Shown here: positions 1 to 5,015 of the stretch, piece by piece
Layout of the letters: every line of letters starts with the position of its first letter
How positions within the stretch are numbered: position 1 is the first letter of the stretch
Source of the DNA: Sulfurimonas sp.
GTDB taxonomy: Bacteria > Campylobacterota > Campylobacteria > Campylobacterales > Sulfurimonadaceae
Length of the DNA stretch: 6,113 nt
NCBI GenBank assembly: GCA_002733155.1
Contig: NVUO01000006.1
Coordinates: forward strand, 121,076-127,188
Direction: 5' to 3'
Program-made: the position numbers and the translations under genes
Notes under the pieces: model-generated
Databases searched by the model: none
Told to the model about the DNA's origin: nothing
The model's input: the letters and a program-made list of their open reading frames with translations, nothing else

Positions 1-618
1 ACTTCTTCTCTTGGTTATAAACTTGTTGAAATATACAAAGGTTTTCCAACTGAACTAAAAAAGAGTTTCTGGAAAATAGTTGATACGGAGTATCCCTCTA
101 AAAAAACTCTTGAAAGAGCAATAGAACTTGTTATTGAACAAGGTGTTAAACTTTCTAAGGCTATGGATACTTCTGGTGGGGAACTTGATATTCTTGAAAA
201 CGAAAAATTGCTTGTTCTTGATAAGAAAGTTCTGAAACTATACAAAGATAACCTTAAGGTTAATAAGCCTACTATTATTAAGATAAATAATATGAAAGGC
301 TTATCTATAAGTTCTTGGGAGTTGGTGTGTAGTGGGAGCGATAAACCTTATACAGAGTATATGGATAAGGAAAAGGAAACGGCTGCTGATAAAAAAGCAA
401 AGCTCCTACTTGCCAAAAAGCCTAAAAGTATGGATAAAGATACTTATCTTGGTTATACAAAAGCAGAACAAATTACTTTAATTAAAGAAATTGCTGATAA
501 CGGGTTAGAAATTGCCAATTTGAAAGAAAAGGTAAAATTACTTGAACAGTTGGTGGATAAAACACCTATACTTGGTAAAAATTACACAGTTGCTAAAACT
601 GAAAGTGAGGTAGCATAG
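1..618 (+). CDS. Unknown protein with C-terminal coiled coil, 5' end outside the window
   Basis: The reading frame is open from base 1 with no stop, so the gene begins upstream of the window. The ATG at 163 is an internal methionine with no ribosome binding site and should not be taken as the start. The visible part is 205 residues ending in TAG at 616-618. I do not recognise the family. The first 55 visible residues look helical and mixed in charge (KKSFWKIVDTEY, then KKTLERAIELVIEQG). The middle holds a beta-like stretch (KPTIIKINNMKGLSISSWELV). About residues 158-185 form a probable coiled coil (EIANLKEKVKLLEQL), suggesting that the protein oligomerises. No signal peptide or membrane segment is visible. 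The stop overlaps the GTG start of the next gene by one base, so the two are probably translationally coupled and functionally linked. A plasmid maintenance or DNA-handling role is possible but unproven. Confidence 0.85.
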   Translation, partial: TSSLGYKLVEIYKGFPTELKKSFWKIVDTEYPSKKTLERAIELVIEQGVKLSKAMDTSGGELDILENEKLLVLDKKVLKLYKDNLKVNKPTIIKINNMKGLSISSWELVCSGSDKPYTEYMDKEKETAADKKAKLLLAKKPKSMDKDTYLGYTKAEQITLIKEIADNGLEIANLKEKVKLLEQLVDKTPILGKNYTVAKTESEVA

Positions 619-1436
619 TGCTACCTTCATACAAACCACTCATAACAGTTAAGCAGGCGAGTAACCAATTAGGGTTAAAAGTTTCAGAGCTTAATAAACT
701 TATCGCAGATAAAGTTATTGAAACGAGCCATAGAGGTAGTAATACTCTCTATGTTTGTAATTTATCGTTGGCTATATATAAAGCTAAAAGCTATAAAGTA
801 GCCGTTAAAGAGGCAATACACGAGGCAAAAGTTGATAAAATTTTTGAAAAATATAATTTGTTAATAGCTATTGAGGAAAACACTTTGCCTTTAACATATC
901 AACCAGCATATGATAAAGAAAGAGCAAAGCTTAAAAAGGCAATTAGTGAAACGGTAGATAGTTTTTTAAGCTTATCTGATACAGAGTATAAGCAGTTCTT
1001 GGAAAAACCTTTAAGTGATATTATTGATACTACCGAGTTAAGAAACCTTATTGATATGGCAAAGGGTGGTTCAACAGTATTCAAAAACCCTTCAAATACA
1101 GAGATACTAAGTATGGGTGCTATTATTGAAAAGTTTAATACAAACAACACTTTACTTAAAAAGCTTCTTAAAAAAGGTTTTACTGCTCAAACACTTGATA
1201 AGTATTTTGAACAAGATAGTGAAACTCTCAAAGCTATAAACAAGGAGGGTATAGCTTTTGATATTTTTAATTATAAGAATATAGAGTATGTAGAGTTTTT
1301 CAAAACTTACAAAAGTATAAAATTAAATTACAATACTAAAATTGCTTATCCACTTGATAAGAGTGTTATAGCAGATATTGAAACTGAGCTTAGAGAAAAG
1401 TTTCATATAAATTTACTTGATAAAGGGGGCAAGTAA
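618..1436 (+). CDS. Unknown protein with N-terminal helix-turn-helix-like region
   Basis: A 272-residue protein starting at GTG in the junction TAGTG, one base overlapping the preceding stop. A GAGG ribosome binding site at 607-610, seven bases upstream, supports this start. Residues about 9-50 (ITVKQASNQLGLKVSELNKL, then a short wing-like SHRGSNTLYV) have the pattern of an excisionase- or MerR-type helix-turn-helix: a helix, a turn at Gly19, a recognition helix, then a beta hairpin. The rest is mostly helical, Lys- and Glu-rich, and not recognised. No enzyme motif, signal peptide or membrane segment is seen. It sits in an operon with the upstream coiled-coil protein and, two bases downstream, the leucine-rich-repeat-like gene. 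DNA binding is inferred from the N-terminus only; partition accessory, transcriptional regulator or phage-like adaptor are all open. Confidence 0.85.
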   Translation: MLPSYKPLITVKQASNQLGLKVSELNKLIADKVIETSHRGSNTLYVCNLSLAIYKAKSYKVAVKEAIHEAKVDKIFEKYNLLIAIEENTLPLTYQPAYDKERAKLKKAISETVDSFLSLSDTEYKQFLEKPLSDIIDTTELRNLIDMAKGGSTVFKNPSNTEILSMGAIIEKFNTNNTLLKKLLKKGFTAQTLDKYFEQDSETLKAINKEGIAFDIFNYKNIEYVEFFKTYKSIKLNYNTKIAYPLDKSVIADIETELREKFHINLLDKGGK

Positions 1437-1438
1437 TT

Positions 1439-1933
1439 ATGAAGTTTTCAGATTTAGAAGAATATGGCGATTTGTCGGGAACAGTTTATGAAGGCAATAT
1501 GGATATATCAAACAAAGGCTTAACCTCTTTGGAGGGTATGCCAAAAGAAATTATTGGTAGTTTAATTTGTTATGGTAATAATTTGAAAACATTAGAGGGT
1601 ATGCCACAAAAGATAGGTAGTTATTGTTTAGTTCCAAGGAACCAATTAACTTCCTTAAAAGGTATCGCACAAATTATTAGTGGAGACTTTTATTGTGGAG
1701 AAAATAAATTAACCTCATTGGACTATCTTCCAAAAATGATACAGGGTACTTTTACTTGTTATGGGAATACAAATGTATATTTACAAGAGGAGTTCTTTTT
1801 TATATTAAAGAACCAAGGGATACCAAAACATATTTTCAAGATAAAAATGTATTTAAAAACAAATAGTGAATACTATTTAACACCCAAAGAATATAAATAC
1901 TATTTTGAAAAGTATCCAGAGCATTTTGTATAA
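1439..1933 (+). CDS. Small leucine-rich-repeat-like protein, phage/plasmid accessory type
   Basis: A 164-residue protein starting at ATG 1439 with a GGGGG ribosome binding site at 1425-1429, inside the end of the previous gene. The centre is built from four repeats with an exact 21-residue period. They begin at residues 28 (LTSLEGMP), 49 (LKTLEGMP), 70 (LTSLKGIA) and 91 (LTSLDYLP). Each ends in a G-x-(F/L)-x-C-like strand (GSLICYGNN, GDFYCGENK, GTFTCYGN); the second is degenerate. This LTSLEG...C..N pattern is familiar from proteins of tailed phages and other mobile elements, where it forms a short leucine-rich-repeat solenoid of generally unknown function. Residues about 112-164 are a non-repeat cap rich in Tyr, Phe and Lys. 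No secretion signal or membrane segment is present, so it is probably cytoplasmic. Protein binding is likely but the partner is unknown. It is the last gene of the operon. Confidence 0.85.
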   Translation: MKFSDLEEYGDLSGTVYEGNMDISNKGLTSLEGMPKEIIGSLICYGNNLKTLEGMPQKIGSYCLVPRNQLTSLKGIAQIISGDFYCGENKLTSLDYLPKMIQGTFTCYGNTNVYLQEEFFFILKNQGIPKHIFKIKMYLKTNSEYYLTPKEYKYYFEKYPEHFV

Positions 1934-1952
1934 GCTCTGTTCTAAACCACCA

Positions 1953-1975
1953 GACACTCTGCTTGCCAGAGTGTC
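1953..1975 (+). terminator. Perfect 9-bp hairpin after the operon, possible terminator
   Basis: GACACTCTG at 1953-1961 pairs perfectly with CAGAGTGTC at 1967-1975 around the 5-base loop CTTGC. It lies 20 bases after the stop of the leucine-rich-repeat-like gene. A further 5 bp (1935-1939 with 1976-1980) could extend the base after a 13-base left bulge. There is no T-run after it, so it is not a classic intrinsic terminator. It may block 3' exonucleases or end a processed transcript. Confidence 0.4.
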
Positions 1976-2029
1976 CAGAGAATACAAAACAGTTTCAAGT
2001 CTTGAAAAACAGCATAAACACCACCAAAG

Positions 2030-2059
2030 GGCAATTTATCATAAAGCTTGATAAATGCC
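2030..2059. repeat. Inverted repeat with 11-bp arms and one bulge
   Basis: Bases 2030-2041 and 2049-2059 are complementary over 11 positions with A2034 bulged, around a 7-base loop. No T-run follows on either strand. It could be a structured RNA element or a protein site in the rep leader. The function is not known. Confidence 0.4.
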
Positions 2060-2148
2060 TCTGTAATGGTATGTTTATAAGGACTTATAGAGTGCTTGAT
2101 TTGAAGCTATTTGATTGAATATATTAATATCTATATGATAAGTCCAAG

Positions 2149-2273
2149 TGAAGATATTGAATTTCTTTATTATAAGTTCTCTTTGAATTATTAATGATAA
2201 ATCTTTGATTTGTCATTGCTCTTAAAGATTTATATTATAAGTATCTTCTTTGAATTATCTTGAAGATATTGAA
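2149..2273. repeat. Imperfect direct repeats in the rep leader, iteron-like
   Basis: TGAAGATATTGAA occurs perfectly at 2149-2161 and 2261-2273. Between these copies, TATTATAAGT followed by CTTTGAATTAT occurs at 2168-2191 and again at 2233-2258, with a 3-base and a 5-base spacer respectively. The word CTTTGA recurs at 2181, 2203 and 2248; the intervals of 22 and 45 are near multiples of 22 bases, a typical iteron spacing. It also occurs at 2354 and 2370. This may be a decayed Rep-binding array. Because the DNA is so A+T-rich, part of the similarity could be compositional. Confidence 0.4.
2193..2233. repeat. Two mutually exclusive hairpins
   Basis: AATGATAAATC at 2193-2203 pairs with GATTTGTCATT at 2207-2217 over 11 bp with one T-G wobble and a TTT loop. 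Alternatively, ATAAATCTTT at 2197-2206 pairs perfectly with AAAGATTTAT at 2224-2233. Both cannot form at once because they share 2197-2203. This is the geometry of an RNA switch or attenuator, but it may also simply be origin DNA. Confidence 0.35.
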
Positions 2274-2291
2274 ATGAAAATCATAAGGTGT

Positions 2292-2325
2292 TGCCGTAGG
2301 CTTAGGGCGAATAGCCCTTCGTCAG
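2292..2325. other. G+C-rich islet with short hairpin
   Basis: This is the most G+C-rich patch of the leader. It contains AGGGC at 2304-2308 pairing with GCCCT at 2314-2318 around GAATA, flanked by CCGTAGG and TTCGTC. It stands out sharply from the A+T-rich surroundings. It could be part of a structured RNA or an origin element. It has no reading frame of note. Confidence 0.3.
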
Positions 2326-2355
2326 AGTTATCATTCAGTTGATTGATATTTCTCT

Positions 2356-2388
2356 TTGACTCTTTCACTCTTTGATATGGGGTATATT
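2356..2388 (+). promoter_or_regulatory. Weak candidate promoter for rep
   Basis: TTGACT at 2356-2361 resembles a -35 box and TATATT at 2383-2388, preceded by GGGG, resembles a -10 box. The 21-base spacer is longer than normal, so only the -10 may be used; Campylobacterota sigma70 promoters often lack a conserved -35. A short inverted repeat, AGTGA/TCACT at 2397-2412, lies between it and the gene and could be an operator. Confidence 0.3.
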
Positions 2389-2446
2389 ACTACAAAAGTG
2401 AGGAAAATCACTCTCCAATTCCACTACTAAATTAAAGGAAAAACAA

Positions 2447-3604
2447 ATGGCAGAACACGAATTATTTATACCATCGGCAATTTCACAAGGTTGCTTTTAT
2501 AAAAATGATGAAATTATAATACCAGAAGCAAATGAGTTTAACTACTTCATTGCTCTATTGTATTTATACAGAAAAAAACTAATTGATGATAATTCTGGAA
2601 TAAAAATTTTCATTGAGCAAGATACAAAAGAGCTTACATCTAAGAAGAAGCCAAAACAAATGCTAAATCCAGAATTTAACAACTTCACAGTTCAAATAGA
2701 AATGATTGATTTTCAAGAATTAGGTGTTGTAAATAATAACACTTATACTTTATTGAAAACATATCTTGAAGATAAACTAAACATTCATCATATTAAAATT
2801 GATATACTTGGAACAAAAAAGCTTGTTGATAAGACACGAATTAAAATTGTTGATAATTTAACTATTGATGATGATAATATTTTAGAAATTACATTTACTG
2901 ATGAGTTTGTAAAGATGATACTTCATTGTGAAAAGTATTGGATGAATGTTAATTTAGAAAATATATTTGACCTTACAAGTCATAAGGCACAAAAACTATA
3001 CTTATTAGTGAAAGATTATGCTGGACATCAGAATGGATATATTCAAGTTAGTAAAAAGCAACTTGAAATGATTATTGGAAAGATACCTCAAAAAGCAACA
3101 CGAGATAATTTATGTAAAACTATAACTGCCAAAACAGATATGGAAATCTCTATTGGTGACCCAAGTGGCTATAAACTAAAAAAATATAAAATAAGTTTTA
3201 GTGAAAATGGAAATGTTAAAAGACGAACAAAGTCAAAACAAAAATCTAAATCTAAATCTAAACCAAAAGAAATAGATGAAAATTTATTCGCAGAAGCAAA
3301 AGCAAAAACAGAAGCTTCAATAAAAAGAGGTAATATTGTTGATGATAAAGAAGACTTTACTTGGGGTATCTATCATAAGTTAGTAAAGAAACAAAAGCAC
3401 CAACCAAATCAAAAAGAGTTGGAAGAAGCAAAAGAAAAATTAAATGGAATTGATATTAAAGGTTTTCAAGAAGTGCTAAAAAATGAATACGGATGTTTTG
3501 TTGGTATGAAAGAATACAAACTATTTGATGTATTTGATACCAACAAGCCACCTATTACTAATAATGCTCTTGAAACAGTAAAAGTATTATCAGCCTTAGA
3601 GTAA
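2447..3604 (+). CDS. Plasmid replication initiator protein, Rep_3 family
   Basis: A 385-residue protein starting at ATG 2447, with AAAGGA at 2434-2439 seven bases upstream. It should bind the plasmid origin and start replication with host DnaA and helicase. The N-terminus has the winged-helix pattern of Rep_3 initiators (FNYFIALLYLYRKK at about 31-44). The central block DLTSHKAQKLYLLVKDYAG (about 175-193) followed by VSKKQLEMIIG matches the conserved second winged helix (L-x-S-x-x-A-x-x-L-Y, then a helix and L-x-x-x-x-G). A basic Lys/Ser linker follows at about 258-274 (KRRTKSKQKSKSKSKPK). The C-terminal part, about 275-385, is a Lys- and Glu-rich extension less typical of the core family. 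The long leader before it and the A+T-rich tract after it are candidate origin DNA. The gene ends in a strong terminator and appears to be monocistronic. Confidence 0.85.
   Translation: MAEHELFIPSAISQGCFYKNDEIIIPEANEFNYFIALLYLYRKKLIDDNSGIKIFIEQDTKELTSKKKPKQMLNPEFNNFTVQIEMIDFQELGVVNNNTYTLLKTYLEDKLNIHHIKIDILGTKKLVDKTRIKIVDNLTIDDDNILEITFTDEFVKMILHCEKYWMNVNLENIFDLTSHKAQKLYLLVKDYAGHQNGYIQVSKKQLEMIIGKIPQKATRDNLCKTITAKTDMEISIGDPSGYKLKKYKISFSENGNVKRRTKSKQKSKSKSKPKEIDENLFAEAKAKTEASIKRGNIVDDKEDFTWGIYHKLVKKQKHQPNQKELEEAKEKLNGIDIKGFQEVLKNEYGCFVGMKEYKLFDVFDTNKPPITNNALETVKVLSALE
3245..3262 (+). repeat. TCTAAA x3 hexamer repeat inside rep
   Basis: Three perfect tandem copies of TCTAAA encode Ser-Lys three times (residues 267-272) in the basic linker of Rep. 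Because the unit is six bases, slippage would change linker length without a frameshift. Confidence 0.8.
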
Positions 3605-3611
3605 AAAGTGA

Positions 3612-3647
3612 GGGTGTTTTATTTTACTATCTGTATTTTTAACACCC
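3612..3647 (+). repeat. 7-bp inverted repeat just after rep
   Basis: GGGTGTT at 3612-3618 is perfectly complementary to AACACCC at 3641-3647 across a 22-base T-rich loop. It starts eight bases after the rep stop. No T-run follows, so it is probably an accessory 3' structure upstream of the main terminator. Confidence 0.4.
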
Positions 3648-3660
3648 ATTAAATATAAGA

Positions 3661-3706
3661 ACCGTGTAAAAATCTTACCAAGGTTTTATTAAACACGGTG
3701 TTTTTT
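3661..3706 (+). terminator. Rho-independent terminator of rep
   Basis: ACCGTGT at 3661-3667 pairs with ACACGGT at 3693-3699. Within the loop an upper stem forms, AAAATCTT with AAGGTTTT, around ACC. A G and six Ts (3701-3706) follow directly. The stem plus T-run is the classic intrinsic terminator form, 57 bases after the rep stop. Confidence 0.8.
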
Positions 3707-3746
3707 ACTCAAAGGTGTTTATTGAAATAGTGAAAAAATAGATAAA

Positions 3747-3761
3747 AACTTTTGAAAAGTT
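3747..3761. repeat. Perfect 15-base palindrome
   Basis: AACTTTT and AAAAGTT flank a single central G at 3754. It is possibly a dimeric protein binding site in the A+T-rich tract after rep. Nothing further identifies it. Confidence 0.4.
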
Positions 3762-3834
3762 AAAACCTATAATTTTGAAGTGTAGTGAAAAATATATGTA
3801 AGTGTTTTTATCAGTAGAGAGTAAAAATATAAAT

Positions 3835-3858
3835 TGTGAATATACTAAATTATTTACA
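3835..3858. promoter_or_regulatory. Pair of DnaA-box-like words
   Basis: TGTGAATAT at 3835-3843 (the complement reads ATATTCACA) and TTATTTACA at 3850-3858 each match the TTATNCACA DnaA consensus at 8 of 9 positions, in opposite orientations, seven bases apart centre-side. Such words occur by chance in A+T-rich DNA. Their pairing beside a Rep gene is the only reason to list them. Confidence 0.3.
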
Positions 3859-3867
3859 CATTTTTTC

Positions 3868-3983
3868 AACTACCAATAACTTGACCCCTTTTTCTAAATA
3901 TACCTCTGAGATACTTCATATTATCAAGGGGATCCAGAGAGCTAAATATAACTACCAACAACTTTCACACTTTTTTCTATTTT
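3868..3983. repeat. Imperfect direct repeat of about 33 bases, two copies
   Basis: Copy 1 at 3868-3900 and copy 2 at 3950-3983 both begin AACTACCAAYAACTT (14 of 15 identical). After six divergent bases both continue with a T-run and CTA. The copies are 82 bases apart. Between them lie complementary words that could form two crossing stems (3885-3890 with 3926-3931, and 3904-3908 with 3935-3939). The repeat lies about 260-375 bases before a tyrosine recombinase gene, so these could be recombinase or accessory-protein sites, or origin repeats. Confidence 0.5.
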
Positions 3984-4125
3984 TGCCCGAACTTAACGAC
4001 CTATAATTCATTATGCTTCATAAGATGATAATCTCTCACAAAACAATATGAAATATCCGAACTTACTATCTCAAGACAATAAATCAGAATATTGTAGATT
4101 GTAATCATAAAATCCAAAATGTTAT

Positions 4126-4198
4126 AAAATAGTATAGAATATACTGTTTTCCTATAAGTAGAGGGTTGGAGCCTTGACTTCAGAACCAAAATAGTATA
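4126..4198. repeat. 11-base direct repeat before the recombinase gene
   Basis: AAAATAGTATA occurs at 4126-4136 and 4188-4198, 62 bases apart. The second copy overlaps the spacer and -10 of the recombinase promoter, so the repeat could be an operator pair for autoregulation. Confidence 0.35.
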
Positions 4199-4202
4199 TC
4201 AT
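4174..4202 (+). promoter_or_regulatory. Sigma70 promoter of the small recombinase
   Basis: TTGACT at 4174-4179 and TATCAT at 4197-4202 each match the sigma70 consensus at 5 of 6 positions with the optimal 17-base spacer. Transcription would start near 4209, giving a leader of about 34 bases to the ATG at 4243. This is the clearest promoter in the window. Confidence 0.65.
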
Positions 4203-4242
4203 CTAACCATATAGGCATTCAATATAACATTTAGGGGCTAAA

Positions 4243-4836
4243 ATGAAAACCAAATCAATATCCAGAATTAAAGAAAATATTACAGCAGTTGAATACAAAA
4301 AACTGATGAATGCAGTGAGAGGTAATGAAAATATCAGAGCCAACACTAAATCAAATATGTTGAGGACTTTCTGTATTCTGTTCAGGACTGGATTGAGGTT
4401 GAATGAAATCCAAGATTTACGAATTTCAAATATTAGACAGCTTCTTGAAGATGGAACAACAAAAGCAGTCTTATCAAAAACTAAATCTGAAAGAAGATTG
4501 TTTATAACTGATGACTTTAAAAAAGAGCTTACTAAATTATTTGACTTAGAGAGTGAAGATGATTTGAACAGAGTTATAACTAAAGGTTCAAACAAAAATA
4601 AAAGAACAGGTATCACTGATATAGTTTTTATCGGTATGGTTAATAGAATGATACAAGAGATATTAGGAGCTTCATTTTCAAGCCACTGCTTCAGAAGAGG
4701 AATAATTTCAGAAATGGGAGCAAAATCTATCAATACAAAAATTATTTCTAAATTCATCGGACATAGTTCCGTAAAAACTACAATGGGATATATAAATCCT
4801 ACTGATACAGATATAGTTAATTGTTTGGTTAAATAA
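4243..4836 (+). CDS. Small tyrosine recombinase, catalytic domain only
   Basis: A 197-residue site-specific recombinase starting at ATG 4243, with AGGGG at 4233-4237 five bases upstream. All active-site positions of the family are visible: Arg52 (TGLRLNEI), a beta-hairpin Lys at 79 or 81 (SKTKSERRL), His148 and Arg151 (SHCFR), His174 (IGHSS) and the Tyr183 nucleophile (TMGYIN). It should cut and rejoin DNA through a 3'-phosphotyrosyl link. The length is far below Xer or phage integrases (about 300 or more) because the usual N-terminal core-binding domain is almost absent; only about 30 residues precede the catalytic fold. FimB and FimE inversion recombinases have this size, so DNA inversion, or resolution of plasmid dimers, is plausible. 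It has its own promoter, repeats lie just upstream, and no terminator follows. The substrate site is not identified. Confidence 0.85.
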   Translation: MKTKSISRIKENITAVEYKKLMNAVRGNENIRANTKSNMLRTFCILFRTGLRLNEIQDLRISNIRQLLEDGTTKAVLSKTKSERRLFITDDFKKELTKLFDLESEDDLNRVITKGSNKNKRTGITDIVFIGMVNRMIQEILGASFSSHCFRRGIISEMGAKSINTKIISKFIGHSSVKTTMGYINPTDTDIVNCLVK

Positions 4837-4916
4837 TATATTGAGAGAGAAATCAAGGAAGAGTATCAAGAATGATGAACACCGTGTCTTAGCATCGTGT
4901 ATTGAACTTTTTATAG

Positions 4917-4922
4917 TATAAT
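4917..4922 (+). promoter_or_regulatory. Candidate -10 box for the small antitoxin-like gene
   Basis: A perfect TATAAT lies 93 bases before the ATG at 5016, in a T-rich context. There is no -35 at normal spacing (TTGAAC at 4902-4907 is only 9 bases away). Campylobacterota promoters often rely on the -10 alone. Confidence 0.4.
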
Positions 4923-4943
4923 TTTACCTACTCCTCAAAGGGT

Positions 4944-4966
4944 GTCAAATCTTCAAGATATTTGAC
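4944..4966. promoter_or_regulatory. Nested palindrome in the leader of the small gene
   Basis: GTCAAAT at 4944-4950 and ATTTGAC at 4960-4966 are perfect complements, and the centre also contains ATCTT-C-AAGAT. It lies just downstream of the candidate -10 and about 50 bases before the ribosome binding site, a suitable place for an operator or a leader hairpin. A second short inverted repeat, TTTCA/TGAAA, follows at 4975-4987. Confidence 0.4.
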
Positions 4967-5015
4967 TGTATCAGTTTCAAGCTGAAATCCTTTGAGATTA
5001 TTTATTGGGGTATTT

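Larger units (their letters stand above)
1934..2446. other. Long non-coding leader upstream of rep
   Basis: No open frame here is long enough or has a ribosome binding site; the longest ATG frame I traced, at 2275, gives 22 codons. The stretch is not featureless. It holds a perfect 9-bp hairpin at 1953-1975, a 7-bp palindrome around T2000 (1993-2007), a hairpin at 2030-2059, an 8-bp inverted repeat (2081-2088 with 2138-2145), alternative hairpins at 2193-2233, imperfect direct repeats at 2149-2273 and a G+C-rich islet at about 2292-2325. In Rep_3 plasmids the DNA before rep commonly contains the origin, iterons and copy-control sites, so that role is the leading inference. No clean tandem iteron array is visible. 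Confidence 0.55.
3707..4173. other. A+T-rich intergenic region, candidate origin or recombination region
   Basis: I find no credible gene here. A 62-codon minus-strand frame (4001-4189) starts with TTG and has no ribosome binding site. The stretch contains a perfect 15-base palindrome at 3747-3761, two DnaA-box-like words at 3835-3858, a duplicated segment at 3868-3900 and 3950-3983, a repeated CCGAACTTA at 3987-3995 and 4057-4065, and an AGTATA/TATACT inverted repeat at 4131-4145. Extreme A+T content at about 3715-3870 would suit a DNA-unwinding element next to the rep gene. Its position just upstream of a recombinase gene also suits recombination sites. Neither role is proven. Confidence 0.45.

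Noticed and set aside
163..165. ATG at 163 as the start of the first gene
   Set aside because: No ribosome binding site, and the same frame continues without a stop to base 1 with normal protein-like composition. It is an internal Met.
15..245. Minus-strand frame of 76 codons
   Set aside because: A shadow of the first gene, whose plus-strand frame is open from the window edge through this stretch; the product is Ser-rich and shows no recognisable motif.
899..1150. Minus-strand frame of 83 codons
   Set aside because: Lies wholly inside the second gene and gives a hydrophobic string typical of antisense Lys/Glu-rich coding DNA.
2394..3613. AAAAGTGAGG repeated on both sides of rep (2394-2403 and 3604-3613)
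   Set aside because: A third near-copy lies at 602-610 as a ribosome binding site. The word is purine-rich and common here, so flanking rep is probably coincidence.
4001..4189. Minus-strand frame of 62 codons in the intergenic region
   Set aside because: It starts with TTG, has no ribosome binding site, and its product is a low-complexity Ile/Tyr-rich string expected from A+T-rich non-coding DNA. It overlaps the promoter of the recombinase.
4140..4240. Possible tRNA or att-like segment around GGGTTGGAGCC
   Set aside because: No acceptor, T-loop or anticodon arm can be drawn, and the segment is explained by the recombinase promoter.
4203..4856. Long minus-strand frame of 217 codons antisense to the small recombinase
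   Set aside because: The plus strand encodes a recombinase with every catalytic residue, so this is its shadow. The hydrophobic product comes from reading Lys- and Asn-rich codons backwards.
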